64,000 nt of DNA from Collinsella tanakaei YIT 12063. GTDB taxonomy: Bacteria; Actinomycetota; Coriobacteriia; Coriobacteriales; Coriobacteriaceae. Below, piece by piece: positions 56,071 through 64,000 of this stretch. Position numbers and translations under genes: made by a program. The stretch covers positions 200,948 through 264,947 of the forward strand of contig NZ_JH126467.1 in assembly GCF_000225705.1 (NCBI RefSeq), written 5' to 3'. Below the pieces are notes generated by a model. It saw nothing but the letters and a program-made list of their open reading frames with translations, did not search any database and had not been told where the DNA came from. Position 1 is the first letter of the stretch, and each line of letters opens with the position of its first letter.

Positions 56071-57243
56071 ATGGAAAACGCATCCATCAACCGCATCGTC
56101 AACCTTGATTACGCCGCTTCGACGCCCTTGCGCGCCGAGGCGGTTTCCGCTCAACTCGCCTACGACTCCTCCGATATCGCCGGCGCAAACCCAAACTCGC
56201 TGCACAGCCTTGGACGCAAGGCGCAGGCCGCTCTCGAGTCGGCTCGCAGGGACATCGCCAAAACGTTTGGACCGCGCGTGCGCGCGAGCGAGGTGGTCTT
56301 CACAGGCGGCGGTACCGAGTCGAACTATATGGCTCTCATGGGCCTGTCCCAGGCGGCTCGTGCCCGCGATGCCAAGCGGTGCCGCGTGATAGTTTCCGCT
56401 ATCGAGCATGATTCCATCCTCGATAACCTCGGACAGCTTCGCGCCGCCGGTTTCACGGTCGACGTGGTTAAACCTTGCCGAAAGGGGTTCATTACCCCGG
56501 ACGCCCTCGAGGCCTTGCTGGGACGGGACGTCGCGCTTGTCTCCATCATGCTTGCCAACAACGAGACCGGCGTCGTGCAGCCCATCGAGGACCTTGCGCG
56601 CGCGGCTCATTCATGCGGCGCGCTCTTTCATACCGACGCTGTGCAGGGCTGGCTCCACATCCCCCTCGATGTGCAACGGCTTGGCGTTGACGCCCTTTCC
56701 GTCGCGGGCCACAAGGTTGGGGGACCCGTGGGTATCGGCGCGCTGTATCTCAAGAACCGCACTCAGCTTGCACCGCTGTTCCATGGAGGCGGGCAGGAGA
56801 GGGGGCTTCGTCCCGGCACGCAGGACCTTCGAGCCATTCTCGGTTTCGCCGCTGCTGCTCGCACGGTGCACGCTTCCCTTGAGCGCGATCACGCCCTCTT
56901 GTTAGAGCTTTCCCGCGCGCTATACGGGCGACTTGCCTCGTCTGCTCGTATACACGCCACCATGGGCGACCCCGCTGCGGTCGACCGTCTTCCCGGTATC
57001 GTTTCGGTTTATGTGGACGGCATCGAGTCTGAAGAGCTCATCCTAAAGCTCGACGTCGCCGGGTTCGAAGTCTCAGCAGCCTCCGCCTGCTCCAGCGGGT
57101 CCATGGATGCCAGTCATGTCCTCACCGCCATGGGTATTCCGCGCGAGCGCGCCCTGGGTTCGCTTCGCATCTCGTTCGACGACCGCGTCGATCCAGCGGA
57201 CCTCGATAGGTTCGCCGGCGCGTTGTTGAAGATTGCGGGGTAG
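56071..57243 (+). CDS. Cysteine desulfurase (NifS/IscS-like)
   Basis: A 390-residue PLP enzyme that takes sulfur from cysteine. DYAASTP at the N terminus, His113 in IEHDSIL, PLP Lys215 in AGHKVGGP and catalytic Cys340 in SACSSGS are seen. The typical GPKG after the PLP lysine is GPVG here. It could serve Fe-S cluster assembly (three Fe-S MEP or radical SAM enzymes lie in this window) or tRNA thiolation; no scaffold or mnmA gene is adjacent. ATG 56071, 18 bases after rpe. Confidence 0.92.
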   Translation: MENASINRIVNLDYAASTPLRAEAVSAQLAYDSSDIAGANPNSLHSLGRKAQAALESARRDIAKTFGPRVRASEVVFTGGGTESNYMALMGLSQAARARDAKRCRVIVSAIEHDSILDNLGQLRAAGFTVDVVKPCRKGFITPDALEALLGRDVALVSIMLANNETGVVQPIEDLARAAHSCGALFHTDAVQGWLHIPLDVQRLGVDALSVAGHKVGGPVGIGALYLKNRTQLAPLFHGGGQERGLRPGTQDLRAILGFAAAARTVHASLERDHALLLELSRALYGRLASSARIHATMGDPAAVDRLPGIVSVYVDGIESEELILKLDVAGFEVSAASACSSGSMDASHVLTAMGIPRERALGSLRISFDDRVDPADLDRFAGALLKIAG

Positions 57244-57246
57244 ATA

Positions 57247-58053
57247 ATGCTTATCTCAGAGCTTCTTGAGGGACTTTTCAAGCTATTTCCTGCTGATACG
57301 GCTGAGCCCTGGGACCACGTGGGCCTGTCCGTCGGCCGTCCGGATGATGAGATCCGCGGGGTAACGGTGGCGCTCGATGCGAGTGAGGCGAACGTTCGTC
57401 GCGCTGCGGCCGATGGCTCGAACGTCTTGCTTACCCATCACCCTGTCTACATCAAGGCGCCGCAGGCTTTTGTTCCCGCTTCGCCCGCGTACCCGTCGTC
57501 TGCGGCCGCCGTGTTCGCGGCTGTCGAGTGCGGCGTCAGCATCATCTCGCTTCATACCAACCTCGATCGCTCCTGCGAGGCGCAGCAACTCCTACCGTCG
57601 CTCGTGGGCTTGCAGGTTGTTTCGTCCTTGGAATCCGCCTCCTGTTCTGGGGCGCTCGGGTTGGGTTCGCTTGCGGACGCTTCTTCTAAACTCACCTTGG
57701 AACAGCTCGCATCTCGCTGTAGTGAAGCTTTCGGCTGCGATCCGCGCGTATGGGGAGATCCCGACCGGGCTCTTGGGCGCGTTGCTTTTCTGGGCGGCTC
57801 CATGGGCGATTTCGGCGAGCTCGCCTTAGCGTGCGGGGCGGACGCGATCGTTACGGGCGAGGGCGGCTATCATGTATGCCAAGACCTCCTCGTCCGCGGA
57901 TGCAGCGTTATCTTGCTTGGACACGACCGCAGCGAGGAGCCGTTCGTGGATATCTTGGTCGATGCGCTTGCCCGGGTGGGATTTAGCGGTCCAATCGCTA
58001 CAATAAAGAACCCTCATCAATGGTGGACCTATACAAAAGGAGAGCGCGCATGA
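57247..58053 (+). CDS. NIF3-family (GTP cyclohydrolase I type 2-like) protein
   Basis: A 268-residue protein with the NIF3 metal ligands: LLTHHPVY, HTNLDR and GHDRSEEP near the end. The N terminus ELFPAD-type LFPADTAEPWDHVGL is diagnostic. Members bind two metal ions; the physiological reaction is disputed. It is three bases after the desulfurase and overlaps the zinc-ribbon gene by four bases, the usual partner. Confidence 0.93.
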   Translation: MLISELLEGLFKLFPADTAEPWDHVGLSVGRPDDEIRGVTVALDASEANVRRAAADGSNVLLTHHPVYIKAPQAFVPASPAYPSSAAAVFAAVECGVSIISLHTNLDRSCEAQQLLPSLVGLQVVSSLESASCSGALGLGSLADASSKLTLEQLASRCSEAFGCDPRVWGDPDRALGRVAFLGGSMGDFGELALACGADAIVTGEGGYHVCQDLLVRGCSVILLGHDRSEEPFVDILVDALARVGFSGPIATIKNPHQWWTYTKGERA

Positions 58054-58765
58054 CCGTCGGATCTACGCTTTTGAAATTGCAGGAACTCGATCTGGCGCTC
58101 GAGCGCGACCAGGCCGCGCTTGACGGCATGCCCGAGATTGCCCAGCTTGCTAAAAAGCGCAAGGCTTACCTCAAGCTCAAGGGTGATGCCAACAAGCTCC
58201 TTGCTGCACGCAAGGACCTCGAAAACGATCTTGCGGATTTGGACGAGGACGAGGCGTTCTGCAATGCCGCCGTCGACCAAGCGCAAAGCGAGATGCAAAA
58301 GCCCGAGAACCACCGTCTCATGAAGGAGTTCGAGCAGCAGCTCGCCGGCATCGCAAAAAAGCTCGACAAGATCAACTTCGCCCGTAAGGACAAGATCGCA
58401 GCGCTCGAGAAGGCCAAGTCTAACGAGGCGTATGCCACTGAGTACATCGCTAAGTTCGAGGCGTCTGTGATAGAGGACACGCGAGCTGCCCGCGAAAAAG
58501 CTGATGAGATCAGAAACCGCATCGAGGTATCCCGTCATCAGCGCGACGCCCTTATCAAGACCGTCGATTCATCCATTATCGATACATACAACAAGGCGTC
58601 CAAGCGCTTCAATGGCCTGGGAGTCGAGAAACTTGAGGGTACTGTTCCCAGCGTTTGCCGCATGTCGCTTTCTCCTTCGTCCATGGACTCCCTTAAGGGC
58701 GCGGACGAGGTGGCCGAGTGCCCCTATTGCCATCGCTTGCTGGTCATTTCGGCCGAGGAAGAATA

Positions 58766-58766
<1 letters not shown>
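58050..58766 (+). CDS. Coiled-coil zinc-ribbon protein (C4-type, degenerate)
   Basis: A 238-residue protein: about 170 residues of alpha-helical coiled coil (AARKDLENDLADLDED, QQLAGIAKKLDKINF) then a C-terminal zinc-ribbon. Members normally have two CXXC pairs; here the second is CPYC but the first is only VCRMS with a single Cys, so metal binding may be altered. ATG 58050 lies in the NIF3 stop (ATGA) with AAAGGAGAG upstream. Function unknown; the nif3-zinc-ribbon pair is widely conserved. Confidence 0.88.
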
Positions 58767-60022
<1,256 letters not shown>

Positions 60023-60333
60023 GGACGGCTATCCCTTATCGCGTTGATCAGCTTTTGCAGTCGCGGCCGGTGCGTTAATTCGTGCTGGCCGTTTGCATGT
60101 TCTTGAAGGCGATTCGTATTTTCATATATGAACGCGGGTGTCTTTATGTTGCCTTGTCGTATTCCAGGTCTATAGATTATAGAAAAAGCGCAGGTAATGG
60201 GTCGTGGCAATCAAGTGTTGCTAATGCGGAGAAAAGAGATTCAACTTTTTTGAAAAAAGTTCTTGCATAGGTTGGGTGGTCTGGGTTAAAGTATTCCCTG
60301 TTGCAAGGCAGAAAGCCAAAAGCAACATTGCTT
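60023..60333. other. Intergenic stretch before tRNA-Pro
   Basis: This 311-base gap is AT-richer than its neighbours. It holds a weak hairpin just after coaBC (AGGGA/TCCCT, 60021-60036) and the tRNA-Pro promoter near its end. Short reading frames here lack ribosome sites. I see no further gene. Confidence 0.6.
60263..60292 (+). promoter_or_regulatory. Promoter of tRNA-Pro
   Basis: TTGCAT (60263-60268) and TAAAGT (60287-60292), 18-base spacer. AAAAAAGTTC directly upstream repeats the sequence found before two tRNA-Ala promoters. Confidence 0.65.
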
Positions 60334-60410
<77 letters not shown>

Positions 60411-60419
60411 GAAGCTTCA

Positions 60420-60450
60420 AGCCCGACTCTTTGGAGTCGGGCTTTTTTTT
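60420..60450 (+). terminator. Terminator after tRNA-Pro
   Basis: GCCCGACTC/GAGTCGGGC plus an outer A-T pair, loop TTTG, then eight Ts. It ends five bases before the convergent vanY-like gene. Confidence 0.9.
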
Positions 60451-60454
60451 ATTT

Positions 60455-61279
60455 CTATTTACTCCTTGCAAGATACTCCTCCAGCGCCTCGCCCGTTTGG
60501 TAGATTTCGCCAGCGGCCTGTTTTCCCACGTAGCGGTAATGCCAGGGCTCATTCGAGATGCCCGTCACACCAACCTTATCAAGCGGGTACCTTAAGATGA
60601 ATCCGTATTGGTGCGCGTTGCTGGCAAGCCATGTGTACATGCCCTCATCGTCCTCTTCATCATTTATATCCACGGCAAGGCCTAGCTCGTGCTCGCTTGT
60701 CCCCGGTAGCGCAACCCATTGTAGTGCGGCGGAAAGCGCGTCTTCCCCGGAGTAGCCGGCTTCGCGGTATAGCTCCACCCGCTCGTTGAGAATCTGCTGC
60801 TGTTGATCTCTCGTTCTAAATGAGGAGCGAATGAAGGGATGATATCCCGCTTTTCTGCAATCTTCTAGCATCGCGTTCAGGCTGTCGGCGATTCGCTTGT
60901 CTACGCTATGTCCGCCGCCCACATCCGCGGTTTCAACTGAGAAGCCATCTGGCAAAGGGTTTGAGGCGTTTACCAATACAAGGGACCACGTACACTCGTC
61001 CTCATCAAACTGCAGAAAGGTTGCCGCAGCGTTTGGCTCTATCAGAACAACTAGCCGGTTCGCTAGCCCGCTGATGTGTAGCAGCCCGGCTATTGCCACA
61101 ATGGCGACCAGGACGTTTCTTGCTCGGTTGAATCGCGAGCGCCTCTTGCGGTGCACCTTGGTCCCAAGCGGAGCGGTGGCGGATGCGTGGGACGAGTACA
61201 CTCTGCGTGCGGGGCGGCATGCGGGGCGATATGCGGGTGCGGCATCTCTCGTGTGGTTATTGCGGTGAGTGCGGTTCAT
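60455..61279 (-). CDS. vanY: VanY-like D-Ala-D-Ala carboxypeptidase
   Basis: A 274-residue M15B peptidase with a basic N-terminal tail (about 1-54), one membrane anchor (55-80) and an extracytoplasmic catalytic domain. Zinc ligands are His197 and Asp204 in SEHELGLAVD and His247 in EPWHYRY. It trims the last D-Ala from peptidoglycan stems. Start at 61279 is chosen because AAAAGGAAC precedes it; the open frame extends upstream to 61357 without a ribosome site. It is divergent from vanRS-like genes. No vanHAX ligase genes are in view, so resistance cannot be claimed. Confidence 0.9.
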   Translation of the reverse strand: MNRTHRNNHTRDAAPAYRPACRPARRVYSSHASATAPLGTKVHRKRRSRFNRARNVLVAIVAIAGLLHISGLANRLVVLIEPNAAATFLQFDEDECTWSLVLVNASNPLPDGFSVETADVGGGHSVDKRIADSLNAMLEDCRKAGYHPFIRSSFRTRDQQQQILNERVELYREAGYSGEDALSAALQWVALPGTSEHELGLAVDINDEEDDEGMYTWLASNAHQYGFILRYPLDKVGVTGISNEPWHYRYVGKQAAGEIYQTGEALEEYLARSK

Positions 61280-61470
61280 TGGTGTTCCTTTTGGGCACCG
61301 GGAGAGCGCCTGCGCGCGCCTGGTTGCCACATTGCAGCCTTCTGTGTACGCTCTCATACGCTACGCTTGAACCGCCTTATGCATCTCATGGCAATACCTT
61401 AGGTTTTTCTGCAGACCCTTAACGATTCCTTATCTCGTTGCAGCCGGGGCATACGTGTTGCGGGCGGCGT

Positions 61471-61484
61471 TATACAATGGCGTC
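61471..61484 (+). promoter_or_regulatory. -10 box for probable leaderless vanR-like gene
   Basis: TATACAAT at 61471-61478 is followed by six bases and the ATG at 61485. No Shine-Dalgarno sequence is present, so the transcript may begin at the start codon. A -35 is not clear. The 205-base divergent region (61280-61484) should also hold the vanY promoter, which I could not define. Confidence 0.5.
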
Positions 61485-62180
61485 ATGATTGAGAATCCAA
61501 ACATATTGATCGTTGATGACGAGCGTTCGATCGCTGAGCTGGTAGCCGAGACCCTCCAGGGCGCCGGCATGTTCACCCAGGTGTGCGTGCATGCGGGCGA
61601 GGCTTTGCCTATGGTTCGCGAGGGGTCGTTCGACCTGATTATTCTCGATGTCATGATGCCGGGGGTAGACGGTTTTGAGCTCTGCGCGCGCATGCGTGCG
61701 GAATCATTTGTCCCCATCATCTTTTTATCAGCCAAGGACGAGGAAGCCGATAAGGTGTTGGGCCTTACGTGCGGGGGAGATGACTATATAACCAAGCCGT
61801 TTTTGCCGCGCGAACTTGTCGCCCGCGTTAAATCATGCCTTAGGCGCAGCTCCTATGCCAGCGACGCTCCGTTACAGCGTGTACTTCGCTGTCGCGGTAT
61901 CGAGCTTGATCCGGCGACCCATGTGGTGTCTCTTCATGGAGAGCGGCTTTCGCTTACGCCAAAGGAGTTCGATCTGCTTGCGGTGCTTCTGCGAGCATCT
62001 GGGAGGCCGGTTGCCACCCAAGACCTCTATGAAGCGGTTTGGGAAGATCTGTATATGCCCGCAAGCTCCAATTCCGTTATGGTGCATATTCGCCATTTGC
62101 GATCAAAGCTCGCGGCGCTCGACTCCGAGCAGGTGTTTATCGAGACCGTCTGGGGTGTTGGCTACAAGATCGCGCCCTAG
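61485..62180 (+). CDS. VanR-like OmpR-family response regulator
   Basis: A 231-residue regulator. Receiver domain: Asp11-Asp12, phosphoacceptor Asp55 (LILDVMMPG) and Lys104 (YITKPF). An OmpR/PhoB winged helix fills the C terminus (LTPKEFDLLAVLL, VMVHIRHLRSKL, VWGVGYKIAP). The best start is ATG 61485; it lacks a ribosome site but sits right after a -10 box. It probably controls the divergent vanY-like gene and itself, with the sensor kinase encoded next. Confidence 0.93.
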   Translation: MIENPNILIVDDERSIAELVAETLQGAGMFTQVCVHAGEALPMVREGSFDLIILDVMMPGVDGFELCARMRAESFVPIIFLSAKDEEADKVLGLTCGGDDYITKPFLPRELVARVKSCLRRSSYASDAPLQRVLRCRGIELDPATHVVSLHGERLSLTPKEFDLLAVLLRASGRPVATQDLYEAVWEDLYMPASSNSVMVHIRHLRSKLAALDSEQVFIETVWGVGYKIAP

Positions 62181-62223
62181 TTTAGGCCGAGATGTTTGGG
62201 GCGATGCTTAGAAGGGAATCGCT

Positions 62224-63447
62224 ATGAAGATGAGGACCATGCAGGGCGTTTTGTGCCGGCGCCGCGCGTGCGCGGGGCTCGCTCTTTCGCTTGTCGCCTA
62301 TACCCTTGGTTTCATCGCATTGATTTCGCTTTGCCGGGCTCTGTTTGCAGACTCCCTTTCCGTTGTTATCGCCGATGCCACCTCTACGTGGGTAAGCGTT
62401 CCGGATTCCCAGGTTGATCTCTACCGCATGCTTGGGATGCAAGAGGGCTCCATGGCGGATGGACTGCATCGGTTCCGTGACCTCAGCGATTACCATGCGG
62501 TTGTTGGCTTTATCGAGGGGCCGTTGGTGTGGTCTGCATACGGCGTGGGCCTCGTTGTTATCGCCGCGTTGCGGATCCACATTGTCGCGTTAGATCTGGA
62601 CAGCGTTATCTGGGCGCTTTCCCAGGCTTCCACCAATAACGGTTCCCTTGTTGCGCCAAAGCTGCCGGAGCACCTTGCACAGGCCCAGCTGGAGCTTGAG
62701 CGGCTGGGGGAGCGCGTCGAGAGCGCCTTTCATGTGGCCGAGGCGGCGGAGTCGCGCAAGAACGAGCTTGTGGCGTATCTTGCGCATGATATCAAGACGC
62801 CTCTCACCTCTGTAATTGGCTACCTTGCTCTGCTTGCCGAGGAGCCCGACTTGCCTTATGAGAAGCGAGAGCGCTTTGCGTCTGCCGCGCTTGATAGGGC
62901 TCGCCGTCTGGATGGCATGATGGACGAGTTTTTCGAGATAACCCGCTACAACCTTGGTTCTATCCCCGTTGAACGCGAACAGGTCGACGCAGTGATGTTG
63001 GCTGAACAGGTTGCAGATGAGCTTCTTCCTGCTGCGAGCGGTCGCGGGGTCTCAATTGCCGTCCACGCGCCCGATCGACCTGTTGATTCTTTTATCGACC
63101 CCGATAAGATGGCTCGCGTTTTAGGCAACATACTCAAGAACGCCGTGGCGTTTGCGAACCCTTCAACAGAGGTTTTGCTTAATGTTCACATCGAGGGCGA
63201 ATCGGTTGTGTTTGCGGTCGAGGATACGGGACGAGAAATCTCTTCGGAACACCTTGTCCATATATTCGAGAAGTTCTACCGCGTCGATGGGGCTCGCTCG
63301 ACTGGTCGCGGGGGTGCCGGGCTTGGCCTTGCCATTTCAAAGGAGATCGTCGCAGCGCATGGGGGCGACATCACGGCGACGAGCGAGTCCGGCCATACGG
63401 TGTTCATAATTCGAATTCCTTGCTCTTGCAGCGCTAATAAAAAATGA
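62224..63447 (+). CDS. VanS-like sensor histidine kinase
   Basis: A 407-residue kinase with two membrane helices (about 17-41 and 100-120) around a short external loop of some 60 residues, then dimerisation domain with His188 (LAHDIKTPLTSVIGYL) and ATPase domain: N box Asn306 (NILKNAV), G1 box EDTGREI at 333-339 and G2 box GGAGLGLAISK. The G1 box has Arg where the second Gly of DxGxG is usual, as in many VanS-like kinases. ATG 62224 lies 43 bases after the regulator. Ligand unknown. Confidence 0.92.
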   Translation: MKMRTMQGVLCRRRACAGLALSLVAYTLGFIALISLCRALFADSLSVVIADATSTWVSVPDSQVDLYRMLGMQEGSMADGLHRFRDLSDYHAVVGFIEGPLVWSAYGVGLVVIAALRIHIVALDLDSVIWALSQASTNNGSLVAPKLPEHLAQAQLELERLGERVESAFHVAEAAESRKNELVAYLAHDIKTPLTSVIGYLALLAEEPDLPYEKRERFASAALDRARRLDGMMDEFFEITRYNLGSIPVEREQVDAVMLAEQVADELLPAASGRGVSIAVHAPDRPVDSFIDPDKMARVLGNILKNAVAFANPSTEVLLNVHIEGESVVFAVEDTGREISSEHLVHIFEKFYRVDGARSTGRGGAGLGLAISKEIVAAHGGDITATSESGHTVFIIRIPCSCSANKK

Positions 63448-63657
63448 TTCGCTGAATCCATTCATACATTAGGTTCGCAGCAAGGGAAGGACTATGTTTA
63501 GGTGGCCATGCGGTTCGGTGTCCAATTAGCATAGTTACGAGACGATATGAGTTGAACATTGGGAGCCCCTCCCCTTGCAGCTCTATCGTGGGTCGGGCGA
63601 CAATGGTCGTAGCGCCAACCGTGGCCGCGCGCCACATGCGACGGAGAGGGGCCCGCC
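63448..63657 (+). ncRNA. Presumed IS110 left end with bridge-RNA region
   Basis: In IS110-family elements the non-coding left end upstream of the transposase encodes a bridge RNA with target- and donor-binding loops. This 210-base gap lies in that position. Local hairpins include GTGGC-CGCGC-GCCAC (63621-63635) and GTCG/CGAC (around 63587-63602). The element boundary cannot be fixed because the right end is outside the window, so extent and RNA limits are uncertain. Confidence 0.35.
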
Positions 63658-64000
63658 ATGTCCAATTATGTCACAGCCATCGGTCTCGACGTCCACGCGA
63701 GGAGCATCTCCGCATGCGCCTTCGACCCCATGACCGGCGAGGTGTCCCGCGCAAGGTTCGGATACGACCCCGCGTCGGTCGCCGAGTGGGCACTGGGGTT
63801 CGAGTCGCCCAAGGCGGTGTACGAGAGCGGCCCGACCGGCTTCCACCTCTGCCGCGCCCTGAGGGCGCTCGGCGTCGACTGCGCCGTAGGCGCCGTCTCC
63901 AAGATGCACCGGCCGGCCGCCGACCGCGGGCGCAAGAACGACCGGCGCGACGCCGAGTGGCTCGCCAGGCTCCTCGCCTGCCGCAACGTCGTCGAGGTGT
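63658..64000 (+). CDS. IS110-family transposase, N-terminal part
   Basis: The first 114 residues of a DEDD transposase, cut by the window end. Asp11 (GLDVHARS), Glu56 (YESGPTGFHL), Asp95 and Asp98 (KNDRRDAEW) form the RuvC-like DEDD set of the family. ATG 63658 follows ACGGAGAGGGG. Codon use differs from the neighbours: nearly all third positions are G or C and AGG/CGG arginine codons are frequent, consistent with transfer. No internal stop in the visible part. Confidence 0.9.
   Translation, partial: MSNYVTAIGLDVHARSISACAFDPMTGEVSRARFGYDPASVAEWALGFESPKAVYESGPTGFHLCRALRALGVDCAVGAVSKMHRPAADRGRKNDRRDAEWLARLLACRNVVEV

Larger units (their letters stand above)
63448..64000 (+). mobile_element. IS110-family insertion sequence, left part
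   Basis: Comprises the non-coding left region and the start of the transposase gene; the exact left boundary lies somewhere between the kinase stop (63447) and 63657. IS110 elements usually lack terminal inverted repeats, so none is expected to mark the end. The rest is beyond the window. Confidence 0.65.

Noticed and set aside
60082..60270. Short open frame of 62 residues before tRNA-Pro
   Set aside because: No ribosome site, it runs into the tRNA promoter, and composition is not gene-like.
60455..63447. Vancomycin resistance operon
   Set aside because: Only vanY-, vanR- and vanS-like genes are present; without ligase and dehydrogenase genes no resistance can be claimed.

Overview
This is a gene-dense stretch of housekeeping chromosome, most likely from a Coriobacteriia actinobacterium such as Collinsella. 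The genus is inferred from moderately high GC, frequent GTG/TTG starts, gene order and an IS110-type element; no search was run. Nearly all genes lie on the + strand in tight, often overlapping operons. Only dinB, an HdeD-like membrane gene and a VanY-like peptidase gene lie on the - strand.

Layout. 1-4971: end of mreC, mreD, PBP2, rodA and an unrecognised DUF697-like gene (cell elongation). 5046-7705: two coupled radical-SAM-associated genes of unknown function. 7980-11945: rplU-rpmA, then obgE-nadD-yqeK-rsfS (ribosome assembly and NAD). 11999-13294: dinB on the - strand. 13485-16011: rpsP-khpA-rimM-trmD-lepB. 16185-19165: glyQS. 19327-23126: ppsR and ppdK. 23248-25352: hdeD-like gene, rplS, rnhB. 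25526-30734: yraN-comM-dprA-trmFO-xerC. 30979-41166: rpsB-tsf, then pyrH-frr-uppS-cdsA-dxr-rseP-ispG-proS. 41357-43030: three tRNA-Ala(GGC) copies, a CAU tRNA and tRNA-Val(CAC), with individual promoters and terminators. 43100-46079: an ABC-F ATPase, a small membrane protein and an M50 protease. 46172-58053: scpA-scpB-rluB-cmk-plsC-ispH-DUF512-der-plsY-gpsA-rpe-cysteine desulfurase-NIF3. 58050-60022: zinc-ribbon protein and coaBC. 60334-60410: tRNA-Pro(GGG). 60455-63447: a VanY-like peptidase gene divergent from a VanR/VanS-like two-component system. 63448-64000: left part of an IS110-family insertion sequence cut by the window edge.

The genes connect around envelope growth and translation. 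Three MEP-pathway enzymes (Dxr, IspG, IspH) feed UppS, which makes the undecaprenyl carrier used by PBP2/RodA. GpsA, PlsY, a PlsC-like protein and CdsA cover the early phospholipid pathway. The ribosome side includes L19, L21, L27, S2, S16, EF-Ts, RRF, Obg, Der, RsfS, RimM, TrmD, TrmFO, RluB, GlyRS and ProRS.

No clear new defence or biosynthetic island is visible. The most unusual items are a site-2 protease with an inserted winged-helix-like segment, two probable leaderless genes (dinB, with a LexA-box-like site, and vanR), a PlsC with HX4E instead of HX4D, the paired radical-SAM genes, a tRNA gene that follows a terminator with no room for its own promoter, and the presumed bridge-RNA region of the IS110 element.
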